Shown in pieces: positions 47,166 through 57,550 of a stretch of 64,000 bases of DNA; the first letter of the stretch is position 1, and each line of letters opens with the position of its first letter. Both the position numbers and the translations under genes were made by a program. Source of the DNA: Flavobacteriaceae bacterium (GTDB lineage: Bacteria > Bacteroidota > Bacteroidia > UKL13-3); NCBI GenBank assembly GCA_009693575.1, contig SHWZ01000003.1, positions 1 through 64,000 of the forward strand, given 5' to 3'. The notes under the pieces were generated by a model. It saw only the letters and a list, made by a program, of their open reading frames with translations, ran no database searches and was not told the DNA's origin.

Positions 47166-48065
47166 CTAAGCAGCCATCTCAAAGAATTTCACCACCAAGC
47201 TGTCAAATATTTCGTTCAGGCTGAAGTTGCCTGTGAGACGCATCAACATTTGCTCTTGTTGACTTGGGTGCAGTGCAAACCAGTTAGAGGCTACCAGAAA
47301 GGCACGTAGGCTTTCAGGTCCCTCTATGGTTTTTGCCTCAAAATCTACACAGATACACCAAGTGTCGTGGCTATGCATATAGGCCTCCTCTTCCGCTTTT
47401 TCGATGAACAATACCTTGCTACCGCTCACATAAATGGGCATAATAGCTTTCTGTAGATTGTGAAATTGCATCGAATCGGTATAGTCGAGAAACTCTCCCA
47501 AGTAAGCAACCTCATATTTCTCCAGGCGTTGCATCATTTTTTCGCGGGCTTCGCCTGCACTCCAGCCGGCCAGGGCTATGTTTCGAAGTACCCAGCTGTC
47601 GGCGACATATTTACGTAGTTCAGTAAGCACATTTCGGCTATTGTCTATGCCTTTACGGAGTATTTGGTTATACAAAAATTCCATGTACACATGATTGGGT
47701 AAGCCCATTTCAATCAGCACATCTTCGGCCTTGAAACCCATGATCGACGAATGTTCCAGATGAATGACATCAGGCTTAGCCACTTCGTCGAAGTATTGTT
47801 TCGACTCACTTTCAAGCTTGGCTATCAAGCGGTGAATTTCGTTTTCGCCATAGAGATACACCTCGGCCCAAGGCAGTAAGTCGATGTAGAAGTTGCTATT
47901 GGGTAGGCCAAACTTGCGAAGGATGAATTCAGACAAATCCACAGATTCTTCGAGCAGGCGAAGGCTATGGATGTCTTCAATGCGGTCAAACTGAACACCG
48001 TGGCGTTCAAAAAGGGTTTTCAGTACGTTGCAGTAGCTGTTGATGAGGTCAAATGAGGTTTTCAT
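47166..48065 (-). CDS. Hypothetical protein (299 aa), no recognised family
   Basis: Long intact ORF MKTSFDLINSYCNVLKTLFERHGVQFDRIEDIHSLRLLEES...KFFEMAA with normal composition and its own intergenic regions. Confidence 0.8.
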   Translation of the reverse strand: MKTSFDLINSYCNVLKTLFERHGVQFDRIEDIHSLRLLEESVDLSEFILRKFGLPNSNFYIDLLPWAEVYLYGENEIHRLIAKLESESKQYFDEVAKPDVIHLEHSSIMGFKAEDVLIEMGLPNHVYMEFLYNQILRKGIDNSRNVLTELRKYVADSWVLRNIALAGWSAGEAREKMMQRLEKYEVAYLGEFLDYTDSMQFHNLQKAIMPIYVSGSKVLFIEKAEEEAYMHSHDTWCICVDFEAKTIEGPESLRAFLVASNWFALHPSQQEQMLMRLTGNFSLNEIFDSLVVKFFEMAA

Positions 48066-48207
48066 TGTTGTTATTGTTTTTTGTTATTGTTTCTGTGAAT
48101 TGATGCTGCAAAGGTTTTTCAAACTATTCTCAATATGTGAGAAAAAAACATGAGTATAATAAACTTTTCGACGGAGCAAAGACTTGCAGTCCTTCCTTTG
48201 CGGCACA

Positions 48208-49254
48208 ATGGCTAACTACACCGCCAAAGGAGAAAGCTTAGGAAAGCAGGCACATGCCAGTGTTGATGCTGGGGGACTGACCATCAACTGCGGGCACAGA
48301 CACATCGTCTGGCAGGCTGCCTTCATACACAAAAAGATTGAGCGAAAACAAGGCAATTACGTTTTTCAATTTGGCGACAGCCCAGCAGAAACGTTAGAAA
48401 CTTCGGAGAAATTGCTGGTAATACACTTTTTAAAACAGCACAAGAAAAGTGGCCATTACTTGCAAGGCCAACGCAACACAATTTGGCTAAAAGGGATGCT
48501 GCTTTTACTTGGAATCTTGGTGATACTACACCTGCTGGTATACTTCTATCTATTGCCTAGGATGGCTGATGAATTCGTCAAAAGCATCCCGATAGAGCAG
48601 GAGCAAAAGTTAGGCGAAGAAATATTCAGTCAGATGAGTGACATGAACGAAGATGTGGCTAGAAGCAAAGTGCTGAACGCTTTTTTTGCGAAGCTACATT
48701 ACCAGACACCTTACAAGCCCAAGCTGCATTTGGTGAAAGACGAAGTGGTGAACGCCTACGCTACTCCAGGTAGCCATATAGTTGTCACCATGGGCATTCT
48801 CTCTAAGATGAAAAGTAGCAAGGAACTCTCGGCTTTGCTAGCACACGAACTTTCACATATCAACTGTCGGCATATTACCCGTTCACTGTGCCGAAACCTT
48901 GGCAGTTGGGCTTTGTTGAGCGTGGCCGTTGGTGATATTGGTGGTTTGTCGGGAAGGCTGTTGCAGGGAGGGGCACAATTACGAACCTTGAGTTTTTCAA
49001 GGGAATTCGAAGAAGAAGCTGACCATGAAGGTTTTGCTCAATTAATAAAGCAGGGGATAGACCCAAATGGTATGGTGAATCTCTTTCAAAAACTTCAACA
49101 AGATCAAACGATTGATGTGGCCGAATTCATAAGTACCCACCCTGACCTTAAAAGTCGTATTGAATATACCAAGCAAAAGATTGCCAAAAGTCATTCAGTA
49201 TTTTTACCAACACCAACACTTGACAGCATATTTGAGAAGCTACAAAATTGGTAG
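48208..49254 (+). CDS. M48 family metallopeptidase, membrane-anchored
   Basis: LSALLAHELSHINCRHITRSL (HExxH), FSREFEEEADHEGFAQLIKQGIDPNGMVNLFQKL; TM segment GMLLLLGILVILHLLVYFYLLP. Confidence 0.92.
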   Translation: MANYTAKGESLGKQAHASVDAGGLTINCGHRHIVWQAAFIHKKIERKQGNYVFQFGDSPAETLETSEKLLVIHFLKQHKKSGHYLQGQRNTIWLKGMLLLLGILVILHLLVYFYLLPRMADEFVKSIPIEQEQKLGEEIFSQMSDMNEDVARSKVLNAFFAKLHYQTPYKPKLHLVKDEVVNAYATPGSHIVVTMGILSKMKSSKELSALLAHELSHINCRHITRSLCRNLGSWALLSVAVGDIGGLSGRLLQGGAQLRTLSFSREFEEEADHEGFAQLIKQGIDPNGMVNLFQKLQQDQTIDVAEFISTHPDLKSRIEYTKQKIAKSHSVFLPTPTLDSIFEKLQNW

Positions 49255-49280
49255 CTCCCTAATTAAATAGATAAAAAAAA

Positions 49281-49640
49281 ATGACATATACAGTTTCCCT
49301 AAAAGAACTTAAATTTCGAGCAAGGCATGGAGTGTATGCTTTTGAAAAGGAGCAAGGCAATAATTTTGTACTGTCAATTTCAGTGACGTTTAACCTGCCA
49401 GATAATCATAACTTTGATAAATTGGAAAAGACCTACAACTATCAACTGCTGGCACAGATTGCCAAAAAGCACATGGATACCCCTACTGACCTGCTGGAAA
49501 CAGTGTGCCAGGGTATAGCTCATGAGATTAAGGAAAATAATAACATTGTAGGCTTGGAGAAGATTGTAATTTCATTGGCCAAACAAAACCCTCCGATAGG
49601 GATTGAATGCCGAGCATCGGAAGTGATGCTAGAATTTTAA
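49281..49640 (+). CDS. folB: Dihydroneopterin aldolase
   Basis: LKELKFRARHGVYAFEKEQGNNFVLSISVTF...TYNYQLLAQIAKKHMDTPTDLLETVCQGIAHEI...VISLAKQNPPIGIECRASEVMLEF. Confidence 0.93.
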   Translation: MTYTVSLKELKFRARHGVYAFEKEQGNNFVLSISVTFNLPDNHNFDKLEKTYNYQLLAQIAKKHMDTPTDLLETVCQGIAHEIKENNNIVGLEKIVISLAKQNPPIGIECRASEVMLEF

Positions 49641-49690
49641 CTTTCTCAGAGTCACAGCTAGCATATTTACAGTAAAAATAAATAGGAAAC

Positions 49691-51082
49691 ATGGAAAATC
49701 AAGCCAACCCGCAACTATCGTTTATTGACCGACTCAACAAATGGTTTCGGACTTCAATTTCCGTAAAAATGGTCATTGTCGGAATATTGATTCTTATTTT
49801 ACTTATCCCTACCAGTTACATCAGCAACTTAGTATGGGAACGAAAGCAAAGGGCTAGTGAAGTGGTAACAGAGATAAGTGACAAATGGGGAAAGGAGCAA
49901 AGTATTGGCGGTCCAGTGCTTTCCATACCATACACCTTCGACTATCAAGACGATAAGGGAGTAAAATATGTGGGCACTGGTTATGCTCATTTTCTGCCCA
50001 AGTATTTAGAGGTTAATACGCAGATTAATCCAGAGATTCGAAAGAGAAGCATTTTTAAGGCCATCCTATATCAATCAGAATCGAAAATTTCTGGACATTT
50101 TGGGGCATTAGACACAAGCATTTTTAAGAATATTCCTAGACAAAATATTCGTTGGAGTGAGGCTTTCCTTTCATTTGGACTCAGTGATATGCGTGGGATA
50201 GGGAATACTATTATAACAAAATTGAATGGTGCTGAATATCAGATGAATCCTAGCATTCCAACCAATCAGTTATTTAGCGAGGGAGTTAGCATGCCAGTGG
50301 ATTTGGTGGACTCTAACAATGTCGGATTTGAGTTCGCAACTTCGCTGACAATTCGTGGAAGTCAAAATTTGAATTTTATTCCTATTGGAAAAGAAACGAG
50401 GGTGACTGTTACTTCTGAGTGGGACAGCCCGAGCTATGACGGAGCATTTTTGCCAGAAAAGAAAGACAGTTTGACAAGAGGTTTCAAGGCCTATTGGAAA
50501 GTTCTTGACTTAAACAGGAATTTTCCCCAAAGTTGGCTCATGGACCGAAATGATAATGGTGTTTCAAGTAATTCAAAATTTGAATCAACTTCCGGCTTTT
50601 ATCCCCAGTTTGCCAATACAGCTTTTGGGGTAAGGCTCATAGAAACTGTGGACGAGTATCAAAAAAATGAGCGAAGCGTTAAGTATGCAGTGTTGTTTGT
50701 TTTTCTCACTTTTCTCTTGTTTTTCTTCGTTGAAATTTCCCAAAAGCAACGTTTGCATGCATTGCAATATTTATTGATTGGAGCGGCAGTTTGTATTTTT
50801 TATGTATTGCTTATTTCGCTTAGCGAACACATCGGGTTTGACTCAGCGTACCTTTTTGCTTCGATTGCTATCGTCTCCTTAATATCAGCATATATTAAAG
50901 GCATAACTGGAAAATTCAAACTAGCTATGGTAATCGGAGCAATGCTGTCCCTTCTTTATATCTTCCTGTACTTTATCCTGTTATCAGAGGATAATGCCCT
51001 TTTGATTGGAAGTATCGGACTGTTTCTCATTTTGTCAACAGTGATGTACTACTCAAGAAATATAAACACGATAGCAAAGTAA
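49691..51082 (+). CDS. creD: CreD-like inner membrane protein
   Basis: GILILILLIPTSYISNLVWERKQRASEVVTEISDKWGKEQSIGGPVLSIPY...FGVRLIETVDEYQKNERSVKYAVLFVFLTFLLFFFVEI...LHALQYLLIGAAVCIFYVLLISLSEHIGF. Confidence 0.92.
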   Translation: MENQANPQLSFIDRLNKWFRTSISVKMVIVGILILILLIPTSYISNLVWERKQRASEVVTEISDKWGKEQSIGGPVLSIPYTFDYQDDKGVKYVGTGYAHFLPKYLEVNTQINPEIRKRSIFKAILYQSESKISGHFGALDTSIFKNIPRQNIRWSEAFLSFGLSDMRGIGNTIITKLNGAEYQMNPSIPTNQLFSEGVSMPVDLVDSNNVGFEFATSLTIRGSQNLNFIPIGKETRVTVTSEWDSPSYDGAFLPEKKDSLTRGFKAYWKVLDLNRNFPQSWLMDRNDNGVSSNSKFESTSGFYPQFANTAFGVRLIETVDEYQKNERSVKYAVLFVFLTFLLFFFVEISQKQRLHALQYLLIGAAVCIFYVLLISLSEHIGFDSAYLFASIAIVSLISAYIKGITGKFKLAMVIGAMLSLLYIFLYFILLSEDNALLIGSIGLFLILSTVMYYSRNINTIAK

Positions 51083-51303
51083 TTCTACGTCACACACTCG
51101 GCAATTTTGTCAGATTTTCAATTTTGATTTCTTATACCCACCATTCTTTCTCTGCCAAATGCAGGCACTATTTCTATTGGCAAAAAGATTGTTGATGGGG
51201 GCTGAAAAGTAAAATAATTGAATTGGTAAATTCGTAAAATGCAAAGCCACTCAACTTAATTTACTGAATTCATAAACTTTACCCAATTTACCAAACAACA
51301 ACA

Positions 51304-53223
51304 ATGAGCAAAATAATAGGAATAGACCTCGGAACCACCAACAGTTGCGTATCCGTAATGGAAGGCAACGAACCCGTAGTGATTGCAAACAGCGAAGGCA
51401 AACGCACCACCCCATCCATCGTCGCATTTTTGAAAGGTGGCGAACGCAAAGTTGGTGACCCCGCTAAGCGGCAAGCTATCACCAACCCGAAACACACAGT
51501 TTCATCTATCAAGCGATTTATGGGAAACAGCTTCGACCAAGTGAAGCTAGAAATGGACAGGATGCCCTACACGGTAGTGAAAGGCGATAACAACTCACCC
51601 CGCATTCAGATAGACGACCGCAAATACACACCTCAGGAAATCAGTGCAATGATTCTTCAAAAAATGAAGAAGACCGCCGAAGACTTTTTGGGATACGAAG
51701 TGAAAGAGGCTGTTATCACAGTGCCAGCCTACTTTAATGATGCCCAACGCCAAGCTACCAAAGAAGCTGGTGAAATAGCAGGCTTAACTGTAAAACGTAT
51801 CATCAATGAGCCTACTGCCGCAGCCCTTGCTTATGGCATGGACAAGAAAAATAAAGACCAGAAAATAGTCGTGTTCGACTGCGGAGGCGGCACTCACGAC
51901 GTGAGTGTGCTTGAACTTGGCGACGGAGTGTTTGAAGTGAAATCAACTGACGGCGATACCCACCTTGGCGGTGACGACTTCGACCAAAAGATTATAGATT
52001 GGTTGGTGCAGGAATTCAAAGACGAAAACGGCGGACTGGATTTGAGCAAAGACCCTATGGCCTTGCAACGCCTGAAAGAAGCTGCCGAAAAAGCCAAGAT
52101 AGAACTGAGCAGCACAGCTACTTCCGAAATCAACCTGCCCTATATTATGCCTGTGGATGGCATACCAAAACACTTGGTTCGCAGCTTGAGTAAAGCCAAG
52201 TTTGAGCAATTGGTTGACGACCTTATTCAACGAACTATTGAGCCTTGCAAATCTGCCTTGAAAAATGCCGGACTTAGCACTACCGATATTGACGAAATTA
52301 TATTAGTTGGAGGTAGCACCCGCATACCTGCAGTGCAGGCCGCCGTTGAGAAATTTTTTGGCAAAGCCCCCAACAAAGGCGTGAACCCTGACGAAGTGGT
52401 AGCCATAGGTGCCGCTATTCAAGGTGGTGTACTTACAGGCGAAGTGAAAGACGTCCTTTTGTTGGACGTTACACCACTTTCATTAGGTATAGAAACCATG
52501 GGCGGTGTGATGACTAAGCTGATAGAAAGCAATACCACCATTCCTACCAAAAAATCGGAAACATTTAGTACTGCCAGCGACAACCAGCCCAGTGTAGAAA
52601 TACATGTACTGCAAGGCGAACGCCCGATGGCTAACCAGAATCGCACCATTGGCCGTTTCCACTTGGATGGTATACCACCAGCACAACGTGGAGTGCCACA
52701 AGTAGAAGTGACTTTTGATATAGATGCCAACGGTATTTTGCACGTGAGTGCCAAAGACAAAGGCACGGGAAAAGAACAAAAAATACGCATTGAAAGCAGC
52801 AGCGGACTAAGCAAAGAGGAGATTGAAAAAATGAAGAACGAAGCCACCGCCAATGCTGAGACCGACCGCAAGGCCATGGAGGAAGTGAAAAAGTTGAATG
52901 ACGCTGATGCCCTTGTGTTCAGCACCGAAAAGCAACTCAAAGAATATGGCGAAAAGATACCCGCCGAAAAGAAGACAGCCATAGAAGAAGCTTGTGCCAA
53001 GTTGAAAACAGCCCACGAAGCAAAGGACTTTGCAGCCATAGAAACCGGTATAGCCGACCTGAACAAAGCATGGGAAGCGGCTTCGCAAGATTTGTATAAC
53101 GCAAGCCAGCAAGCCCAACAGCCAACTGGCGAAGCCAATACAGGCGATGCAGGTGGCAACCCCGAAAAGGAAGTGACCGACGTGGACTTTGAGGAAGTGA
53201 AAGAAGAGAAAGAGGCAAAGTAA
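51304..53223 (+). CDS. dnaK: Molecular chaperone DnaK
   Basis: [42 protein letters not shown]...[22 protein letters not shown]...[23 protein letters not shown]. Confidence 0.98.
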   Translation: MSKIIGIDLGTTNSCVSVMEGNEPVVIANSEGKRTTPSIVAFLKGGERKVGDPAKRQAITNPKHTVSSIKRFMGNSFDQVKLEMDRMPYTVVKGDNNSPRIQIDDRKYTPQEISAMILQKMKKTAEDFLGYEVKEAVITVPAYFNDAQRQATKEAGEIAGLTVKRIINEPTAAALAYGMDKKNKDQKIVVFDCGGGTHDVSVLELGDGVFEVKSTDGDTHLGGDDFDQKIIDWLVQEFKDENGGLDLSKDPMALQRLKEAAEKAKIELSSTATSEINLPYIMPVDGIPKHLVRSLSKAKFEQLVDDLIQRTIEPCKSALKNAGLSTTDIDEIILVGGSTRIPAVQAAVEKFFGKAPNKGVNPDEVVAIGAAIQGGVLTGEVKDVLLLDVTPLSLGIETMGGVMTKLIESNTTIPTKKSETFSTASDNQPSVEIHVLQGERPMANQNRTIGRFHLDGIPPAQRGVPQVEVTFDIDANGILHVSAKDKGTGKEQKIRIESSSGLSKEEIEKMKNEATANAETDRKAMEEVKKLNDADALVFSTEKQLKEYGEKIPAEKKTAIEEACAKLKTAHEAKDFAAIETGIADLNKAWEAASQDLYNASQQAQQPTGEANTGDAGGNPEKEVTDVDFEEVKEEKEAK

Positions 53224-53492
53224 GGCCTAGATACCCTTGGCAACATGCAAATACAAAAAGCACGAATCAGCAGTCGGATTTTTTTGAGAGGAAGAGGCCA
53301 CTAACACCTACAAACACAACTAAGTCAGTTGGATCGTGATGTAATAAGGGAAGAAGACCCGACTGTGAGTTTGTGGGTTTAACTTCTTGCTAATAATTTC
53401 ATTCCAAGAACTGAATAGTGTATTGTCTTCTGCTGCCCAAAGCAGAATATTGCAGCCCCATTTCCAGTTCTCTCTAAAATTAGTACCTTTCC

Positions 53493-54848
53493 TTGGCCAA
53501 ATCTACCTCCATATATGTATGCCAAAGCTGCGGCAACAAAGCCAGTAAATGGCTCGGCAAATGCCCGCAATGCGGTGAATGGAACAGCTATTTGGAAGAG
53601 ATAGCGAGCAAGGACAAAGGCGGAAAACAAGTAGCCACTGGCAAAGCTGTACCGATAGCCTTACAGCAAATAGAAAGTGGCAGCACAGTGCGGATTACCA
53701 CGGCAGATGCGGAACTTGACCGGGTACTGGGCGGGGGCATAGTGCCTGGCAGCCTTATATTGATAGGCGGAGACCCAGGCATTGGCAAAAGCACATTGAT
53801 GCTGCAAGCTGCCCTGAGTTTTGCTGGAGGAAAGGTACTTTATGTGAGTGGCGAAGAAAGCGAATCGCAAATAAAATTGCGAGCTGAGCGACTACCTTTC
53901 AGCGGTGGCAATTGCTATATTCTCACGGAGACCAATTCACAAGCAGTCATCAGGCATGCTAAAGAACTGCAACCCGGGCTGGTAATCATTGATTCCATAC
54001 AGACCCTTCGGAACGAATACATTGAATCAGCACCGGGTAGTGTGAGCCAAATTCGCGAATGTGCAGCTGATTTTTTGCGGTATGCCAAAGACGAAAACGT
54101 TCCAGTGTTTTTGGTTGGACATATAACCAAAGACGGTAGCTTGGCTGGGCCGAAAGTGCTTGAGCATATGGTAGACACGGTGCTCCAATTTGAAGGTGAT
54201 CACCACCATACTTACCGAATCCTCCGAACAGTAAAAAACCGTTTTGGCTCAACCAGCGAAATAGGCATTTACGAAATGCAAGGCAGCGGACTAAGGCAAG
54301 TAAACAACCCTTCGGAAATACTGATTTCGCATCGCGACGAAGCCGTAAGTGGCATAGCGGTGACTGGCACCATGGAAGGACTGCGGCCAATGCTGGTCGA
54401 GACACAAGCTCTTGTAAGTTCGGCAGTGTATGGCACCCCCCAACGCAGTGCCAACGGCTACGATGCCAAGCGGCTAAACATGCTTCTTGCTGTATTGGAG
54501 AAAAAATGTGGCTTCCGGCTAGCGGTCCAAGATGTTTTTGTGAATATTGCAGGCGGCCTCAAAGTGGACGACCCAGCCATTGACCTCGGAATAGTAGCCG
54601 CCATCCTCAGCAGCCACCACGATGTACCGCTTTCGCCACGCTCGGTTTTTATTGGTGAAGTAGGACTCAGCGGCGAAATTCGTGCCGTGAACCGCATTGA
54701 ACAACGACTTGCCGAAGCAGAGAAATTAGGCTACGAAGAAATCTACATTTCTAAAAATAATTTGGCCGGGCTGAATCGCAAGGGATTCAAAATAGCTATA
54801 AAGCCAGTTGGCAAAATGGAAGAATTTTTCGGGGAGGTTTTCGGATGA
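53493..54848 (+). CDS. radA: DNA repair protein RadA
   Basis: MAKSTSIYVCQSCGNKASKWLGKCPQCGEWNSYLEE; GGGIVPGSLILIGGDPGIGKSTLMLQ; KNRFGSTSEIGIYEM; TTG start. Confidence 0.97.
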   Translation: MAKSTSIYVCQSCGNKASKWLGKCPQCGEWNSYLEEIASKDKGGKQVATGKAVPIALQQIESGSTVRITTADAELDRVLGGGIVPGSLILIGGDPGIGKSTLMLQAALSFAGGKVLYVSGEESESQIKLRAERLPFSGGNCYILTETNSQAVIRHAKELQPGLVIIDSIQTLRNEYIESAPGSVSQIRECAADFLRYAKDENVPVFLVGHITKDGSLAGPKVLEHMVDTVLQFEGDHHHTYRILRTVKNRFGSTSEIGIYEMQGSGLRQVNNPSEILISHRDEAVSGIAVTGTMEGLRPMLVETQALVSSAVYGTPQRSANGYDAKRLNMLLAVLEKKCGFRLAVQDVFVNIAGGLKVDDPAIDLGIVAAILSSHHDVPLSPRSVFIGEVGLSGEIRAVNRIEQRLAEAEKLGYEEIYISKNNLAGLNRKGFKIAIKPVGKMEEFFGEVFG

Positions 54849-55813
54849 GCATCGGCACTAATATTGGCATTGCAGCAAAGCTGCTCATGGATGGAGAAAC
54901 CGTTGGCATCGCTACCGAGACGGTGTATGGCCTTGCAGCAAATGCTTTGAACGAAGATGCAGTACTCCAAATTTTCAAGATAAAAAACAGGCCAACTTTC
55001 AACCCGTTGATTGTGCATGTGCATTCAGTGTTAGAGATGGAAAAATTTGTAACTCATATACCTGAGTCAGCACGGAAACTGTTGCAGGCGTTCAGCCCAG
55101 GGCCGCTTACATTGGTGCTTCCCAAAAAAGAAATCGTTCCGGATTTGGTAACCTCTGGACACCCTACAGTAGCAATACGAATCCCTGCTCACCCACTATT
55201 GTTGGAGCTTTTGAAACAACTTCCATTCCCTCTTGCAGCACCCAGTGCCAATCCTTTTGGCTACATAAGCCCAACTACAGCCCAACATGTGCACGACCAG
55301 CTTGGTGCCGATGTCCCGTATATCCTTGACGGCGGTGAATGTGCCGTTGGTGTCGAATCAACCATTGTATCATTTGCAGAAGAAGACACGCCAGAAGTGC
55401 TTCGATATGGCGGTATTACGCTCGAACAGTTAAATGAAGTGATACCAATCAGCAGTAAACAATGGTCAATAGATATTGAATCGCAAATCATAGCACCGGG
55501 AATGACACCAAACCACTATTCACCTAATACCCCTCTTTACCTTGGGAACGTAGATGAATTGATGCGAAATTTTGTAGAAAAAGAAACAGCTATACTTTGT
55601 TTCTGTAAGAAAAATAAAAATTGGCCAAAGGCCAAACAAGTCATTTTAGCACAATCAGGCACCCTTGAAGAGGCAGCTAAAAATCTGTTTTCCACATTGC
55701 GTGCAATGGATAAGGCAGGATACCGCCAAATCATTGCCAGCAAGGTGATAGAGCTTGGTTTGGGTAGAGCAATAAATGATAGATTGCAGCGGGCAAGTGT
55801 AAACATTTGTTAA
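54845..55813 (+). CDS. L-threonylcarbamoyladenylate synthase (Sua5/YwlC/YrdC)
   Basis: LLMDGETVGIATETVYGLAANALNEDAVLQIFKIKNRPTFNPLIVHV; PGPLTLVLPKK; HPTVAIRIPAHPLLLELL; APSANPFGYISPTTAQHV; 4-nt overlap with radA. Confidence 0.95.
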   Translation: MSIGTNIGIAAKLLMDGETVGIATETVYGLAANALNEDAVLQIFKIKNRPTFNPLIVHVHSVLEMEKFVTHIPESARKLLQAFSPGPLTLVLPKKEIVPDLVTSGHPTVAIRIPAHPLLLELLKQLPFPLAAPSANPFGYISPTTAQHVHDQLGADVPYILDGGECAVGVESTIVSFAEEDTPEVLRYGGITLEQLNEVIPISSKQWSIDIESQIIAPGMTPNHYSPNTPLYLGNVDELMRNFVEKETAILCFCKKNKNWPKAKQVILAQSGTLEEAAKNLFSTLRAMDKAGYRQIIASKVIELGLGRAINDRLQRASVNIC

Positions 55814-55869
55814 AAAAAGTTTTTTTTTTAGCTGTTCGTACATTTGTTTTGTGGGTGAATTAATAGCGA

Positions 55870-56259
55870 ATGCTGAAACTTTTACTCATAACAACGTTTG
55901 TAACCCTTTCTGCCTCCTATGCCACCGCTACTGGTGACGATGGACTGTTAAGTAGGAACAATGCCACAGTGGTAGCTGTAGACAATCCATTTCGGCTTAA
56001 TTTCTATCCAAACCCTTGCCCTAAGACACTGAACGTAGATATTGGCCTTGACAAATCGGCCGGATCCCTCATCGAAATTCGTTTTCGTAACCTTATTGGG
56101 AAAGAAATGACTCAAGTGCTAAGGGATGAGAACGTATCCTCAAACAATCATTACGAAATTGACCTTACTGATTTGCCTTCAGGCATTTACCTAATGGAGG
56201 TCACTTCGTATACTGTAGGAGTTCCAAGTAAAGTCACCAAGAGAATTACTAAGTTGTAA
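55870..56259 (+). CDS. Small T9SS type A sorting-domain protein (129 aa)
   Basis: Signal peptide MLKLLLITTFVTLSASYATA; NFYPNPCPKTLNVDIG...IEIRFRNLIGKEM...YEIDLTDLPSGIYLMEVTS...VTKRITKL. Confidence 0.78.
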   Translation: MLKLLLITTFVTLSASYATATGDDGLLSRNNATVVAVDNPFRLNFYPNPCPKTLNVDIGLDKSAGSLIEIRFRNLIGKEMTQVLRDENVSSNNHYEIDLTDLPSGIYLMEVTSYTVGVPSKVTKRITKL

Positions 56260-56271
56260 TTATCGCCAATC

Positions 56272-57420
56272 CTATTCCGCGGCTCCTTCCTCCTTCTTCT
56301 TGTACCGGATGACCATGCCAACTTTCAACTTATCAGTTGTTTTCATCTTGTTCCATAGCCTAAGGCCTGACACATCGGTGCCTAGTCTTTTTGCAACCCC
56401 CTCCATAGAGTCTCCAGTTTTGCATGTATAGCTATGGAATGGTGTATCATTATTGGCCAACAGATGCAAGACTGAGGTAGAATCGGCCATCTCCTCATTT
56501 AGTTTCTCTGCAAATAAAGGGTCAATCACAAAATGTTCCTTGTCTTTTGGAAGCTCCACAAAATATGCCTTACCCGCTTTATTGGAAAGCGTATACCTCC
56601 TGATCCAGGGGTTCAATGTACGAAGAATTTTGTAGTTGACACCCTGTCCTAAAGCCCATTCACTCCAATTAGCTATGCTACTATCTACTTTTACTTTATA
56701 GGTATTCAATGGCTTGTAGCCACTTTCCATACTCATAGCATAGTTGTACTTTTGAGGGTGGGAAAGTATTTCTTTAAGCGAAACTATGCGAAAAATATAG
56801 CGGCTTGTTTCAATATTCAGATACAAGTCGTAATAGCTATGTACCTTTTGAAAATTGAGGCATTTCATAAGACCTGTAGAGCCACAATTGTAGGCTGCAG
56901 TAGCAAGAGTCCAATTGCCGAAAAAATTTCTTAGGTCCCGGAGATACCGACAAGCCGCATCGGTTGATTTCTCAAAATGATAGCGTTCGTCCACTTCTTC
57001 GTTTATCTCAAGGCCATAAGCTTTTCCAGTTTCAGAAATGAACTGCCAGAACCCAGCCGCACCTGCTGGCGACACCGCAGAAGAAAGACCGCTTTCGGCC
57101 ACAGCTATGTATTTGAGGTCCTCAGGAAGACCATACTTTTTCAATATTGCTTCTACCTTTGGGAAATACCTAGTCAGTTTTTTTAAGTGTATTAACGTTG
57201 ATGATTCCCAATACGCATTGGAGGTAAGTTCCCTGTCCAACCTTTCACACACCTCCAAGTCTTCCATCGGCAGCCTTTCGCCACAATAATCAACATTATC
57301 AGGCAATGCTACAGGAACTATTTGATTTGAAAATCCTTGAATTCGATATCCATGAGCAAAAATTTCAAGCATGGCTGCTAAAAAAAACAAGGAGCCAAGG
57401 CAAATAAACATTCTTTTCAT
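56272..57420 (-). CDS. Lytic transglycosylase with LysM domain
   Basis: KYIAVAESGLSSAVSPAGAAGFWQFISETGKAYGLEINEEVDERYHFEKSTDAACRYLRDLRNFFGNWTLATAAYNCG; C-terminal YTCKTGDSMEGVAKRLGTDVSGLRLWNKM. Start preferred at 57420 (MKRMFICLGSLFFLAAMLEIF signal). Confidence 0.92.
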   Translation of the reverse strand: MKRMFICLGSLFFLAAMLEIFAHGYRIQGFSNQIVPVALPDNVDYCGERLPMEDLEVCERLDRELTSNAYWESSTLIHLKKLTRYFPKVEAILKKYGLPEDLKYIAVAESGLSSAVSPAGAAGFWQFISETGKAYGLEINEEVDERYHFEKSTDAACRYLRDLRNFFGNWTLATAAYNCGSTGLMKCLNFQKVHSYYDLYLNIETSRYIFRIVSLKEILSHPQKYNYAMSMESGYKPLNTYKVKVDSSIANWSEWALGQGVNYKILRTLNPWIRRYTLSNKAGKAYFVELPKDKEHFVIDPLFAEKLNEEMADSTSVLHLLANNDTPFHSYTCKTGDSMEGVAKRLGTDVSGLRLWNKMKTTDKLKVGMVIRYKKKEEGAAE

Positions 57421-57482
57421 ACAAACAAAGGTGTGCATGTAGTTCATATCACCCAAGCTCAACTTATCATCGTATGTTGAAA

Positions 57483-57513
57483 ACCAATAAGAAAGCCCCG
57501 CAATGCGAGGCCC
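57483..57513 (-). terminator. Terminator of the thioredoxin-like gene
   Basis: On the minus strand GCCTCGC-att-GCGGGGC followed by TTTCTTATT. Confidence 0.6.
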
Positions 57514-57550
57514 CCTTATAACCAAATATAAAACTAAATCTAAACGTTTC

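Noticed and set aside
52419-53263. Long antisense ORFs opposite dnaK (275 aa and others)
   Set aside because: Typical antisense open frames caused by codon bias in a highly expressed gene; dnaK is unambiguous.
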